This document shows, piece by piece, positions 35,013-46,659 of a stretch of 64,000 nt of DNA (the stretch's first letter is position 1; each line of letters opens with the position of its first letter). The DNA is from Papilionanthe hookeriana x Papilionanthe teres. Taxonomy: Eukaryota; Streptophyta; Magnoliopsida; Asparagales; Orchidaceae. Both the position numbers and the translations under genes were made by a program. Location: contig CM040432.1 of the NCBI GenBank assembly GCA_022702705.1, positions 48,820,540 through 48,884,539 of the forward strand. The letters are read 5' to 3'. The notes beneath the pieces are model-generated. The model saw only the letters and a program-made list of their open reading frames with translations. It searched no databases and was not told the DNA's origin.

Positions 35013-36205
35013 ATGGCCTCCAAACCACTTGAAACCAAGAAATCCAGAGTTTTTAATCGACGAAAGTTCGTCAGTTTCGAGGCTCAGTGACTATTCAACA
35101 AGGTTTTGATGAAGAAACACCTGATTAAAGAAAGAGGATTCGTAAATAGAGGAGTGGAGAATTCAACAACAACAATTGAAGAAATGATTGTTCAGCGACG
35201 TTGGGAGGTATTCTGCTATACCACATCTGCTGTAGTCATTCCAGTAGTCAAGGAATTCTACTCTAATCTGCATGTGATCCATAATGGAAGTGTTTACGTA
35301 AGAGGCAGATGGGTAACTTTCACTCCTTCTCGAATAAATGAATTATACTCGATTGAAATACCCCTGTTTGCCACTATTCAAATTTTGTTCCTACAAGATA
35401 CAACATGAATGAGATCTACAGATATCTGACCGATGAACCTCATGATTGGGAATTACGAGAAGACGGGTACGTTAGTTTTTCTGCTTCACTTCTTAACCCC
35501 ATCTCTAAGCATTGGTGTTTCTTTATTTCATCAAAGTTATTACCCACTATGAGGGTAAACAAAGTCTCAAAGGAATGTGCAATCTTAAATTACTGTATTC
35601 AATCTGGATTGCCTATTGATGTTGGATCTATCATTGTGAAGTATGCATTAGGATTAATTCTGCATGGGTCGATTCGTGGACTTGGACACCCATCAACTAT
35701 ATTTGCTTTATGTAGTTAGTACCAAGTTTCCTACGAAGCTTGGGGAAAAGTGCTATTGCCTTGGAAACCACTAGATCCGACAGATATGTTTCCTACATTG
35801 GATAACAATGATGATACAGTAATTATTTCTGATAAAGCATCCCAAAACAATCCTTTAGTTAAGCCCCTGGCTGATAGAATGAACCTCATTTTAAAGAAAC
35901 TTAAAGGATTGGAGAAGGAACTACAGAATGTGATGAATTTTATTGATAATATCTTTGATTTATTCGATCACATCGATTGGAGAATGAAAGAGCACTTTGA
36001 CCATACAGGACATCTGGAGGCAAGTTTTATACGACTATTGAGACAGAAATGGTGGATTGAAGAAGATTCCACTGCAGAATTCCCTTTCAGGTCTTTCTAT
36101 AATTTTTTTGTGCACATGCGTTCTATTGGAACATCAGAGAAGAGATCAGTTCAGATTCCGATGAGTATCAGAGATTTCTATTCATATTATATGTATGTGT
36201 GTTGA
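35013..36205 (+). pseudogene. Env-position ORF 1 of Athila segment ('putative plant transposon protein' type), broken
   Basis: The probable start is ATG 35013 (MASKPLETKKSRVFNRR), followed by a stop near 35088. It continues in 35106-35408 (ERRWEVF-like motif VQRRWEVFCYTTSA, VVKEFYSNL, VYVRGRWVTFTPSRINELY), 35405-35719 (ISKHWCFFISSKLLPT, LNYCIQSGLPIDVGSII, RGLGHPSTIFALC) and 35750-36205 (a helical, Leu/Lys-rich C-terminal part). This domain pattern is common after pol in Athila elements and is catalogued as a putative plant transposon protein. Its biochemical function is unknown. The term env-position is used because it sits where env-like genes occur; no clear membrane segment is seen. At least three frame breaks. 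Confidence 0.75.
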
Positions 36206-37068
36206 TTTAAATTTAGTTTTTAATTTAAATTGAACTTTACGTAGATAATCTCATGAGATTGTATGTTGTTTGTTTAGTCTCAACATTTAGAGTATCATGG
36301 TGTGGATTGCAATGCTGAGTTGGATGTGTTTTGGGTTAATTTGATAAGTCAATTGTTAGTTTTGTAGTATTTACAGTTTGTAAGTTCATGAATTTCATTT
36401 ATAAAGTTATAATGTTTGTGTTGTGTGAATTTATATGTTAATATAGTATCTAATCTTAAAGAAAAATAATAAATATATCAAATTTAGTGACCGGAACAAT
36501 GAACAAGGCTTAATCTAGATTTAAAACATTATAAAAATTAAAAATATTAAAAAATTTTGGAAACCCCGCCGACAGCGAGAAAAGCCCGCCGACGGCGAGG
36601 AAAAGTCCGCTGACAGCGAGAAAATCCCGCTGACGGCGAGATTTTCCCGAAACTTTAGCCTTGGTGAATTAATTAGCTCACCGACGGTGAGAAATTTCTC
36701 ACCGACAGTAAGATCGCGAAATATACTATATTTTGACCGGTCAACCGACACTATTCATTGTCTCCTTCCTCAAAACTTCAAAAAACCGACCTAGGGCTTG
36801 TGGAATCTTGGATTTGAAGCGATTTCAACACATTTTGAAGCCGGATTTTATCTTCCCTTGGTAAGAGCTTCACTCCTATGTAAAAATTTTTGATTTTCAC
36901 CATGAATTTCTTCTACATTGAGGAATTTTGGAAAAATTTGAAATGAGAAGAAAAGACTTGGAGAAATTCATGGAACTTGATTTAGATTGATTTTAGTAAC
37001 TATTGGAAGCCATCTTAGTAATATTTAGAAGTGTAGTTAAGATTTTTGTGAATTTCACAGATCAAAAA
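36206..37068 (+). other. Spacer between the two env-position ORFs
   Basis: Mostly AT-rich, with no supported ORF. It carries the second palindrome block at 36565-36715 and a pyrimidine-rich leader before the next ORF (ccttcctcaaaacttc). It repeats the layout palindrome block, leader, ORF seen upstream. Confidence 0.6.
36565..36715 (+). repeat. GC-rich palindrome block, copy 2
   Basis: About six units of cgccgacggcgag type (ccgccgacagcgag, cccgccgacggcgag, ccgctgacagcgag, ccgctgacggcgag, ctcaccgacggtgag, ctcaccgacagtaag). In ctcaccgacggtgag both arms have changed together so pairing is kept. Located about 350 bases before the second env-position ORF. Confidence 0.85.
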
Positions 37069-38212
37069 ATGGCTCCACGTCAAAAGAGAAGAATGGATTA
37101 CGATGAAACTCGTTTTGTGAATGCAAGGGCACAATCAAGATATTTTCACAATATTCAAGCCAGAAAATGCATTCAGGATCGAGTTTTAAAAAATCCTGGA
37201 GGTGAAGTAGAGCGAATAATTAAAGAAAGAGGATGGGAAAACTTCTGTTACATAACCAACAGAGCCGCTGTGGAAGTGGTAAAAGAATTCTATGCCAACC
37301 TGATACAGGCTGAACATGCAACGGTTAAGGTTAGAGGATTTTTTGTGGAATTCAGCGCTGCAAGAATAAATACTTATTACGAAGTACGAGATGTATACAC
37401 CAGTGAGTATGATACATTTGGCACTATGGAAGGCCCGCTCGAAGAGGTGATCGACTTTCTCACTGACGGGAAAGGAGTTTGGAAGCTGAAGCAGCGAGAA
37501 CGGGTAAACTTTCCTCTCTCAATGTTGAATGCATCATCTAAATCCTGGCACTATTTCATTTGTTCTACCTTGTTACCTACTTACCACCATAGTGAGGTAA
37601 CAAGATATAGAGCAGTTCTGAATTTTTGTATTCATAACCAAAGAAGTATTAATGCGGGAAGTATAATTTATAAGAATATATTAGCCACTGCAAGAAGTGA
37701 AAGTGGAGGAGGACTAGGACATCCTGGTCTGATTTATGCACTCTGCCAATTATCTTGGGTAGAGGCAAGAGATGATGAGGAATGGGTGGAGCCAATGAAA
37801 CCCATTACTCCGGCTAATATTAAGAAATATGAATTCCACGAAGGATGGAGATCTGGGACTAGGAGCTATGTACCTTCTTCTAGTAGAGATATTCCCTCTA
37901 CCAGTTATGACCCTCCACCCTATAGTACTCCTACCCTTCAGGATTTAATGAATGAGATGACTCTACAGCGGAAAAGTTTTGAGAAATAGAGAAAAACTAG
38001 AGCATATTGATCAGAGAATTGGAGGCTTAGAGAGAAGACATGATTATGACAGCGAGTATCTCCAAAGACATTCAGAGTATGAGATAGCCTATTATGATGT
38101 TGAGAATCGTTATAGGAGAGGAGAGCTCGATGTTGTATTTTCTGAGTGCCCCCGATATACTCATTACCAGCCTAATCCACCCACTGATCAAGAAAATGAC
38201 GATATAGTTTGA
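37069..38212 (+). pseudogene. Env-position ORF 2 of Athila segment, one frameshift
   Basis: The frame from ATG 37069 (MAPRQKRRMDYDETRFV) runs to a stop at 37989 with the same domain as ORF 1: KERGWENFCYITNRAAVEVVK, FYANLIQ, VKVRGFFVEFSAARIN, SKSWHYFICSTLLPTYH, VLNFCIHNQRSINAGSI, GGGLGHPGLIYALC. A Ser/Pro/Tyr-rich linker follows (about residues 255-290), then, after a one-base frameshift near 37980, a charged helical C-terminus (LEHIDQRIGGLERRHDYDSE, FSECPRYTHY) ending at 38212. The basic N-terminus could serve nuclear import or nucleic-acid binding. The original protein would be about 380 residues. Apart from the frameshift it looks well kept. Confidence 0.8.
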
Positions 38213-39568
38213 GACTTTAATGCGGAAGATTAGATGCTATGTTTTTTTGTTTAGTTATAGATTCTGATGTTTTGATTGTTTGTTTGTTGTTTTACATTTT
38301 AGTATTGATATTTTAGTTTATGAACTTGACTATGATGTAGTGTAGATTGTTTTAATATTGTTGTTAAAGTTATATAGTTTTAAAATTTTTAATGTTTTCG
38401 AATTACGATCAGTAATCTTGGATCGAATTAGTAAATGTATGTGGATGTAGTATAATATGTTAGTATAAAATGTGGTAGTATTGTATTAAACTTCTTTACC
38501 CAACACTTTCTTTAATATTTGGTGTATAGAAAAATACTAACAAGATCGGGTTAATTAAGTAATGGAAAAAGCCTGCAGAACTTCAAAAAGAAGAAATACC
38601 TAAAGCTCAAAGGTATGATTTAAATATTAATGTTTATTTCCTTTTCACCCTATATAGATAGATAAAAAAATTTAAGTTTGGGGGAGGAAAAAAATACAAA
38701 TTTAATTATTAAATTTTTCTCAATTTACATTTTCAAAATTATTATAAAAATGAATTTCTGTAGTAATTATAATTCAGTAAACTAAAATTGATTTATTTAA
38801 TTATTATAGAAAGTTAAAAGAAATAATTTTTAACTAATTTTTTAGATTAAGGATATTTAGTATAAGGGAATGAGAATATAGTTAACTATTTATAGTAAGG
38901 AATAATATATTTTCAAATATGAAATTCTTAGGTATTTAGTTGAGAAAGAAAAGATTAAAACTTAATGAAGTAAAAGCTTTAAAATATATATTAAGTAAGG
39001 GAATGTTACCAGTTTTAAATTTAGGAAAAGGAAAATGAAGTTCAAAATTATTAACAGGCTAACCAAAAATAGTGATCCTCACTTAAAAAAGTAAAGAAAA
39101 AGGGATTGAAAATCAATCCAGAAAAAAAAAGAGAAAAAAAAAGAAAAAAAATATATAAAGTGAGGAGAAGCTTGAGGAGATGCCATATCAAAAATTGGCT
39201 TCATTTGAATCAACCTAAAGGGTAAACTTCAATTACATTTCTAAACTTATATATATGGATTAATATTTTACTAAGTAGTGTTTTCATGAATTTCTTATCA
39301 TCTGAATATTTCAAGTAATTTAATATTTCAAATATAGTCATTCTTGAAATAAATAGAAGACTAAAAATCTTATACTTGATGACTAATTAGCCTTATATCT
39401 ATAAAATTAATTTAAATGTCTAAAAATATTTCTATTAAACTTTACTATAATACTTATTTAAATCAAATTCATAGTATTTCTGAATTAAAAATTTACTACA
39501 AATAACCATTTACTTTTATGTAGTATCTAAATTACTTGAGGACAAGTAATAGTTAAGTTTGAGGAATT
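38213..39568 (+). other. 3' untranslated region and polypurine tract of + strand Athila segment
   Basis: No coding frame. A purine run ttgggggaggaaaa is near 38677. The final tract aagtttgaggaatt, preceded by gaggacaag, ends at 39568 just before the LTR and fits the plus-strand primer site of Athila elements. Confidence 0.65.
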
Positions 39569-41031
39569 TGATCACTAGAAAATATATTAAGAATTTCATA
39601 CCAATTTTATATGAAATTGCACATTAAAGAAAGGTATTTTCTTTGTTTTATTACAGGAATGAAGATTTATAAGTACTGAAAGCAAAAAGCACAAAAGAAG
39701 CAAATTTGGAGCAAAAAGGACTCAATTTGATAAAAATTGAACTGTCCCGCTGACGGCGAGATTTAGGCCGCCGACGGTGAGTTTTTCCCGAAAGATTTTT
39801 TATATATTATAACGAGCCCGCTGACGGCTAGATCGAGCCTGCCGACAGCGATTCGGCACGGTTAGCCTATCTTCTAGAAGCCCGCCGACGGCGAGACAGT
39901 TGAAAAGAGCCAAAATACATTGAACCTAGACGCTTTTTGAAGAGGTGCTTAAGCAACCTTTGGTGATTTGGCCCCTTTTATAAATAGAGACGAATTTTAG
40001 TCATTTGTGTGTCAGTTTTGTGTCATTTGTGTGGAAGTCAAGTGTAATTTAAGAGTCTTTCGAGTGAGTAGATAAAGTGTTTAGCGTTTTGGTGTGCTGT
40101 ACTGGAAAGAAGAGTCAAAGAAACTTCAAGGAGTCTGCTTGGAGAGAAGAATTGAGATAAGTATATTTGTTATTTGTTTGTTAACTTTAATGAAATCCAT
40201 GCTATGTGTTATTTTTCCCATGCATTCTGAGTAGTTTCCTTAGTCTTTCTTCTTGATTATTGAGATTTCGTGAAATGATGAATTAAAGTAGTTGTTCCTA
40301 AAATATGAAAATAGAAATTGTGCTAATCTTTTACTTAAATCTTAATTTACTTTCAATCTGGCCAATTGATTTGTTAACATATGTTGAATTATCATCTATA
40401 GTAAAGATTACATCCAAGATTCAGGGAAGTCAAAAGCCTTGGAACGAGAGTGCAAATAAATAGGGAAATATAAACTATCGGGCGTAGAATTGGACATTTT
40501 AGTGTGACAGACTAAAATATTCAATTCGGTCTTATTGCTTGGGAACTGAAGTGTAGATGTTAGCCCTCAGGCGAGGGGAACGTGGGAGCTCTGAAGTGGC
40601 AGTCGGTATCCTCCCAGCCTAAACGCAGATTCAGTAATCAAACATAAGACTAGTCAATGTTCTTTGCACCTGGACCAAAGGGTAAAGAATAGGAATGCTT
40701 CTATTTGGCACAATACAATCAAAAACTCATTTAATTCTTCATTCACTTAATTCTCTAAAACAAGGAGAAAGATACTTTTCTGAAATCTTATATTCACCCT
40801 TTAAGCATTAGTTTATTTTAGTCTAAGTGTTCCTAATTTCCGTATACTAGATTAGTAAGTAAGTTTACTTTTATTTGTCTTTAAAATTTTCTAACTTCCA
40901 TGCGGGATCGATATCTAGGACTCCATTAGAGCCCTATATTACTTGATAATGATACGTATACTTGCGTAGTATCCACAATATAAATCATAAAATCCATAAC
41001 AGAATCATCAGTATATATTCAGTGCGGATCA
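39569..41031 (+). repeat. Athila-like LTR of the + strand segment
   Basis: Starts tgatcactag after the polypurine tract and ends gcggatca. The 1,463-base length, the conserved motif with gatacgtatac near 40951-40962 and the block 'tgcacctggaccaaa' near 40665 identify it as an Athila LTR. A PBS follows, which is unexpected for a 3' LTR. Confidence 0.85.
39747..39895 (+). repeat. GC-rich palindrome block in LTR, copy 3
   Basis: About five units, such as ccgctgacggcgag, gccgccgacggtgag, ccgctgacggctag, tgccgacagcgatt and cccgccgacggcgag. They stand about 180-330 bases inside the LTR, the same relative place as the ggcgcctaggcgcc block in the - strand LTRs. Confidence 0.85.
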
Positions 41032-41037
41032 AGTTTT

Positions 41038-41053
41038 TGGTGCCGTTGCTAAC
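41038..41053 (+). other. Athila-type PBS after the + strand LTR
   Basis: tggtgccgttgctaac follows the LTR end by six bases and matches the first half of the tRNA-Asp-type PBS, then decays. Sequence changes to the flanking - strand element within about ten bases. Confidence 0.7.
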
Positions 41054-41062
41054 TTTTTATAT

Positions 41063-41097
41063 CAAAATTGTAAGCATAAATATCGAAAAGTGGATCA
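41063..41097 (+). repeat. 35-bp direct repeat, right copy
   Basis: Partner of 32677-32711. On the - strand both copies encode the same short peptide (IHF.IF.LTI), so the repeat was part of the interrupted - strand element. Confidence 0.8.
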
Positions 41098-41545
41098 CAT
41101 ACCACGACATTTGTAATCCTTGAATGAAATATAATTGCTCATCCGGGAATTTCTCATTTATATTTTCTTCATAAATCTTCTCATTATTGTTTTTTATTCT
41201 TGATAAATGATCAGCAATTTGGTTGTCAGTCCCTCTTTTGTTCACAATTTCAAAATTAAATTCTTGCAAAAGTAAAACCCATCTGATCAATCTTGGTTTA
41301 ACATCCTTTTTAGATATTAAATACTTAATAGCAGAATGATCAGTATGCATAATACATTTTGTTCTAAGAAGATATAGTCTAAATTTATCAAAGACATATA
41401 CTATTATTAACAGTTCTCTTTCAGTAGTAGTGTAATTTACTTGAGTTTCATTAAGAGTTTTGTTAGCATAGTATATAACTTTGAAAATCTTCTCATATTT
41501 TTGTCTTAATACAGCTCCGATTGCATAATCACGAGCATCACACAT
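41098..41545 (-). pseudogene. RNase H region of the large (-) Athila element
   Basis: Read on the - strand: [20 protein letters not shown] with the first catalytic Asp, [60 protein letters not shown], then MSWYV. At that point integrase should follow, but the frame runs into the repeat at 41063-41097 and stops. Integrase of this element is missing. A stop at the 41545-41549 boundary separates it from RT. Confidence 0.88.
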
Positions 41546-42480
41546 TAATTAAAAAGGTTTATTCCAATTAGGTGCAACAATGACAAGTGCAGTGATTAAC
41601 TTTTCTTTCAGAATATTGAACGCATTCAGGAAATCTTCATTAAATTCAAATTTAGCTTCTTTTTCCAATAAATGGCAAAGAGGTTTAGCAATCTTAGAAA
41701 AATCCTTTATATATCTCCTATAAAATCCAAGATGACCCGTAAAACTTCTTACATCGGTAATAATAGTAGGTGGTTGCAGTTCAGCAATAATTTTCACTTT
41801 TGCTTGATCAACTTCCATCCCTATTTGTGAAACTTTATGTCCAAGTACAATGCCTTCTGTGACCATAAATTAACATTTTTCCCAGTTTAGAATTAAATTT
41901 GTTTCTTTACATCTCTTCAAAATTTTTGTTATATTTTCGAAGCAAGATTCAAAAGAAGTTCCAAAAACTGAAAAATCGTCCATGAATACTTCAATTCCTT
42001 TATCAATTAAATCACAGAATATTGACATTATACATCTTTGAAAAATTGCAGGTGCATTGCATAAATCAAAAGACATTCTTCCAAAGGCCAATGTTCCATA
42101 AGGACTAGTAAATGTTGTCTTTTCTTGATCCTCATGAGCAACAAGTAATTGATGATAACCAGAATATCCATCCAGAAAACAGAAATATGAGTGTCCAACA
42201 AGTTTATCCAACATTTGATCCAAGAAAGGTAAAGGAAAATGATCCTTTCTAGTGGCGTTGTTTAATTTTCGATAGTCAATGCAAATTCGTCATCCAGTAA
42301 CTTGTCTTGTTAGGATTAATTCATTCTTTTTTATTAATAATGACAATTACTCCTCCTTTCTTCGGAACACAATGAATAGGACTTACCCATTGGCTATCCA
42401 AAATAGGATAAATAATTCCAACATCTAACCATTTCAAAATCTCTTTCTTAACAATTTCTTTCATAATTGGATTTAATCTT
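41546..42480 (-). pseudogene. pol: Reverse transcriptase of the large (-) Athila element
   Basis: On the - strand: MLDKLVGHSYFCFLDGYSGY, FTSPYGTLAFGRMSFDLCNAPA, and the active-site box FMDD in VFMDDFSVFG, then GIVLGHKVSQIGMEVD, VRSFTGHLGFYRRYIKDFS and PLCHLLEK. This is a complete set of RT motifs of Athila type, with FMDD in place of YVDD. Stops near 41869 and upstream of 42223 break it. The N-terminal RT part (42230-42480) is in another frame with several stops. Confidence 0.88.
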
Positions 42481-43380
42481 CTTTGAGGTTCAATAGTGGG
42501 TTTACAATTTTCTTCATTAAAATCCTATGCATACAGATTGAAGGGCTTTTTCCTTTTATATCTGCAATAGTCCAACCAAAAGCTTTCTTATAATTCTTCA
42601 GAACACTAATTAATTTTTCTTCTTGATCTTTGCTTAATTCTGAAGATATAATTACAGGTAAAGTTAATGAATCTCCAAGAAATGCATACTTTAAATGTGC
42701 ATGTAACTTCTTTAATTCCAGTTCAGGGGGTTTTTCAATTGAGGGTAATAATATCTCATTTGTAGTTGTGTCTAAAATTTCCCAATTTTCTTGAATATAA
42801 TGAGCTTCTTTAGATGAATTTTCTTCATTTAATGACTCATCATATAACATAGATTCTTTATCTTTATCATTAAAAATGACCTTACATCTTTCTTGGTAAT
42901 TCTTTTCAATCATATAATCAAAAATATCCATCCAATAGTATTTTTCTTTTTCAGGATACCTCATTGATTTCAGAACATTGAATGTTATCTCTTGATCATT
43001 AACTCTCATCGTTAATTCTCCTTTTTGCACATCAATCATAGCTCGACCGGTAGCTAGAAAATGTCTTCCTAAAATGATAGGTATTTCTTTATCTTCTTCC
43101 ATATCTAGAACAATGAAATCTACAGGGAAGATAAATTTATCTACCTTAACGAGAACATCCTCTAAAACTCCTTTGAGATAAGTGATCGATCGATCAGCTA
43201 ACTGAAGAGTTACACTGGTAGGAGAAATCTCTCCTAAATCTAACATTCGAAAGATTCAAAATGACATGAGATTAATACTAGCTCCTAAATCACATAAGGC
43301 TTTTCCACAGAATTTTTCTCCAATAGCACATAGTATAGTGAAACTTCTAGGATCCTTAAGTTTTTGAGGTAATTTCTTCT
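42473..43380 (-). pseudogene. Protease and RT lead-in of the large (-) Athila element
   Basis: The - strand frame 43246-42473 reads [38 protein letters not shown] and IILGRHFLATGRAMIDV (protease core end), then the RT lead-in PPELELKKLHAHLKYAFLG and AFGWTIADIKGKSPSICMH. The catalytic Asp region (LCDLGASINLM-like) lies just upstream at about 43260-43300 in another frame. Protease would process the Gag-Pol protein. Confidence 0.82.
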
Positions 43381-45077
43381 GAATTAATGCACTACATTCT
43401 CACTTAATGCAACAGTTTCATAAGCTTTAAATTTTCTCTTCTTGCTTAAAATATCCTTCATAAATTTTGCATGGCTTGGCATTTGCTCCAAAGCTTCAGC
43501 AAAAGGAATGTTGATGGTAAGTTTCTTAAAAATTTCAAAGAACTTAGAAAATTGATAGTCAAGCTTCTACTGTTTAAGTCTTTGAGGAAAAGGTGGTGGT
43601 GGTCTTTCAACTTCCACTTCCAATAGGTACAACAATATGATCTTTACTTGGTGAAAGGGTATCTTTAGGTTTTTTAATCTCTTCAACTTCTTCCTCTTTT
43701 TCAATCTCATTATGTGTTTTCTCTTTTAATTCCTTTCCACTTCTAAGTTGTACAGCTTTTGCTTGTTCATGTTCTTTTCCAGATCCTTTAGGATTAATTT
43801 CGACATTGCTCGACAGTGTTCCTTGAGGTTTGTAATTAATGGAATTAGCAATTTGACTCATCTGATTCTCAATATTATGAATTGCAGTGTTTTGACTTTG
43901 TAGCTGGTTGCTAACTTGCAAGATCAATTCTTCTACAGACAACTTTTTCTGCTGATTGTTATAACCAGGAGAATAAGTTGGTCTATAATTTGAATTTCCT
44001 TGATTGTTCCAATTTGGATTGGTTTGATGTCCATTACTCCAATTAAAATTAGGATGATTTTTCCAACTAGGATTATAAAAATTAGAATAAGGATTATTAG
44101 TTTTACTAGCAATAGCTTGCAAAGTTTCCATTGTTTGAGAATCATCAGAATTTGTAGCATTATCATTACTTACATGCAATATATTAATAACAAAATTATC
44201 TAATTTCTTAGATATTGCAGCCACTTGTGAAGCTAAAATAGAAAAGGCTTCATTATCATGAATACTAGACATTCTTTTAGGATTAACCCTTTCAGAAGGC
44301 CATTGAAAATTGTTGTTAGCCATTTCTTCAATTAAGGTGCAGCCTTCTTCAAATGTCTTAGCCATTAAAGAACCACCAGCAGCAGTATCAATAATTGATC
44401 TAAGTGATCCAATAAGTCCATTATAAAATGTTTGAATAATTAACCAATCTGGTAAAGCATGATGAGGACATTTTCTTAATAGTTCTTTAAATCTTTCCTA
44501 AGCTTCATAAATTGTTTCTTCATCAAATTGAGTAAATGAAGTAATATCATTTCTCAATTTAGCAGTTTTAGAAAGAGGAAAATATTTAGCAAGGAATTTT
44601 TGTGTCATATCTGCCCATATTTTAATAGAATAAGTTGCTAATGAATTAAGCCACATCATTGCTTTATCTTTTAAGGAAAAAGGAAAGAGTCTAAGCCTAA
44701 TATCATCATCATAAACATTATTATATTTAAAGGTAGCACAAAGTTCTAAAAAACAAGCAAGGTGTAAATTTGGATCCTCATTCCTCCAAATTAATTATTT
44801 GAACCATTTGAATAATAGAAGGTTTAAGCTCAAAAGAATTAGCATCTACAGCTGGAATTTGAATACTAACATGAAGTTCATCAGCTGTAGGGTTTGCATA
44901 TTCTCTTAATGGTTTATAAATATTTTGTTCATTAATTTTGATTGGATTTTGATTATTATTATGTAAGTTAGTCATTTTTTGATATTTTGAAATTTGTTTT
45001 CCTTTTATAATTCTTTTAATTGTTCTTCCTAATTCAGAATCAAAAGGTAGCAATCCTTCAGATCCAGAACTATGCAT
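43381..45077 (-). pseudogene. gag: gag of the large (-) Athila element
   Basis: On the - strand it starts at 45077 (MHSSGSEGLLPFDSELGRTIKRI), with PLREYANPTADELHVSIQ. After frame breaks near 44780-44400 come the capsid motifs (CPHHALPDWLI near 44460), then 44365-43607 with FEEGCTLIEEMANNNFQWPSERVNPKR, Asn/His-rich sequence (WSNGHQTNPNWNNQGN), LSVEELILQVSNQLQSQN, and LRSGKELKEKT. It packages RNA in particles. It is related to, but distinct from, the gag copies at 23.4-27.8 kb. Confidence 0.85.
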
Positions 45078-45192
45078 AAAAATTTTAAAAATATTTTTTT
45101 TTTATGTTTTTGATTTTTTATGCTTTGTTTTTATTTTTTGTTATTATGTTTTTTTTATGTTTTTTTTTACTTTTACTTTTTATTTTATCTTA

Positions 45193-45210
45193 TCCCCGGC
45201 AACGGCGCCA
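45193..45210 (-). other. Athila PBS, intact tRNA-Asp type
   Basis: On the - strand tggcgccgttgccgggga, which fits the 3' end of plant tRNA-Asp as commonly given for Athila. A decayed second copy with the same preceding bases is at about 45285-45311. Confidence 0.85.
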
Positions 45211-45505
45211 AAAACTTGATGTGATGCGACTTTAAATATGCTTTAAAATACAAGAATTTGATACCACTTTTTAGAAGATTTAACTTCCAGCAAATGGTGT
45301 CAAAAACTTGATGCGCGAGGTTTACTTTTAATTTTATATTTAGATTTAATTATTGTGAAAGTCACAATTTTAAACGCAGGTATACGTATCGTTAAAGTAA
45401 TACAGGGTTCTAGTGGATTCACGGTTATCAATCTCACGGGGATAGTGAAATAAAAAGTAAAATATAAGTAATATTTTAAAAATTTCTTATGCAAATTATA
45501 TATAT

Positions 45506-45507
<2 letters not shown>

Positions 45508-45580
<73 letters not shown>
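45508..45580. repeat. (TA)n microsatellite
   Basis: About 36 TA dinucleotides inside LTR L3. Confidence 0.95.
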
Positions 45581-45582
<2 letters not shown>

Positions 45583-46659
45583 AATAATAAGTTTTACTAA
45601 AATAAAGGAAGTAGTAAGCAATAAATTAAAATAAGCAGTAATTAAAATCTATGAAAGTGTAAAAACGACTTTCTCCTTTTTTCAACTAATCCAAGAATTA
45701 TAGATTAATTATCTTTTGTAGGGAATTAAGATTATGGTATTGTGCAAAATAGAAGCATTCATATTTTTTACCATTTGATCCAGGTGCAAAGAACATTGAC
45801 TAATCTATAGTTATGCTCAGGATGTTTTATTAGTAGAATGGGTTAATCTAGGCTCACACTATTAGATGTCCAAGGGTGGCTATGGTCGGCCCTACCAATG
45901 ACCCGTTACCTTTCTATAAATCGAATTATTAGAATTTAGTCTGTCACTCTAAAAACTAATTAATTCTACGCCCAATAAATAATATCTTTCTATTTATTTT
46001 CACTTCACCTTAAACAATCCGCGTATAGCCTGCGATTACCTAAGGATTCATGTGATATCTACTAGTTAAGAATGTCTCCGAATAGGTCTCAAAATTCTTC
46101 AACAGGTTTTAATTAATTAAATGGCCAATTTAAAAAGTAAACTAAGATCAAGTATTAATATCATCACAATATTTTAAAATATTTTATATTTAATTCTTCT
46201 ACGAAATTTAATTAATTTATAATCTTTTCATAGTTGAAAGGAGAAAGATAACTAACTAATAAGAACTCATTAAAATAGCACAACAAAACATATTTATAAA
46301 ACTTTGAACCAAAGTACAAATACTTATCTGAAGTGTTCCTTCAAGAGCTCTGCTGACTTCTACTGACTCCAAAGCAATGATGAAAGACTCCAACAGCAAT
46401 TTCACACTATAAACACTCAAAATAAACTCACTAGATACAAAATAAAGTGACACCCTAAGTATGGAAGAGACTAAATTAAACAAGAGATGAGAGAGAAGAT
46501 GCTAAAATGGGTATGTGTACTAAGAGGGGGGGGGGGTTGGTGCCATTTTCTCTGTAGAATGGGCTCCGATTTATAAAGCTCTGAATTTGACCAGGGGTTG
46601 CTTAAGGCACCACTTCAAAATTCGTCTAAGTTCAATGTATCTTCTAGAAGGTAACCGTC

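Larger units (their letters stand above)
32712..41062 (+). mobile_element. Inverted Athila-like segment inside the large (-) Athila element
   Basis: It begins inside the RT-RNase H tether, runs through RNase H, integrase, two env-position ORFs, a 3' region, polypurine tract and LTR, and ends a few bases after a PBS. It lies between the two halves of a - strand Athila element, whose RNase H end (41063 on) and env-position C-terminus (32676 back) face each other across it. gag, protease and most of RT are missing from this segment. Confidence 0.75.

Noticed and set aside
35013..38212. Env-position ORFs as true envelope glycoproteins
   Set aside because: No convincing signal peptide, transmembrane segment or Cys pattern is visible; the sequence fits the plant transposon protein domain of unknown function.
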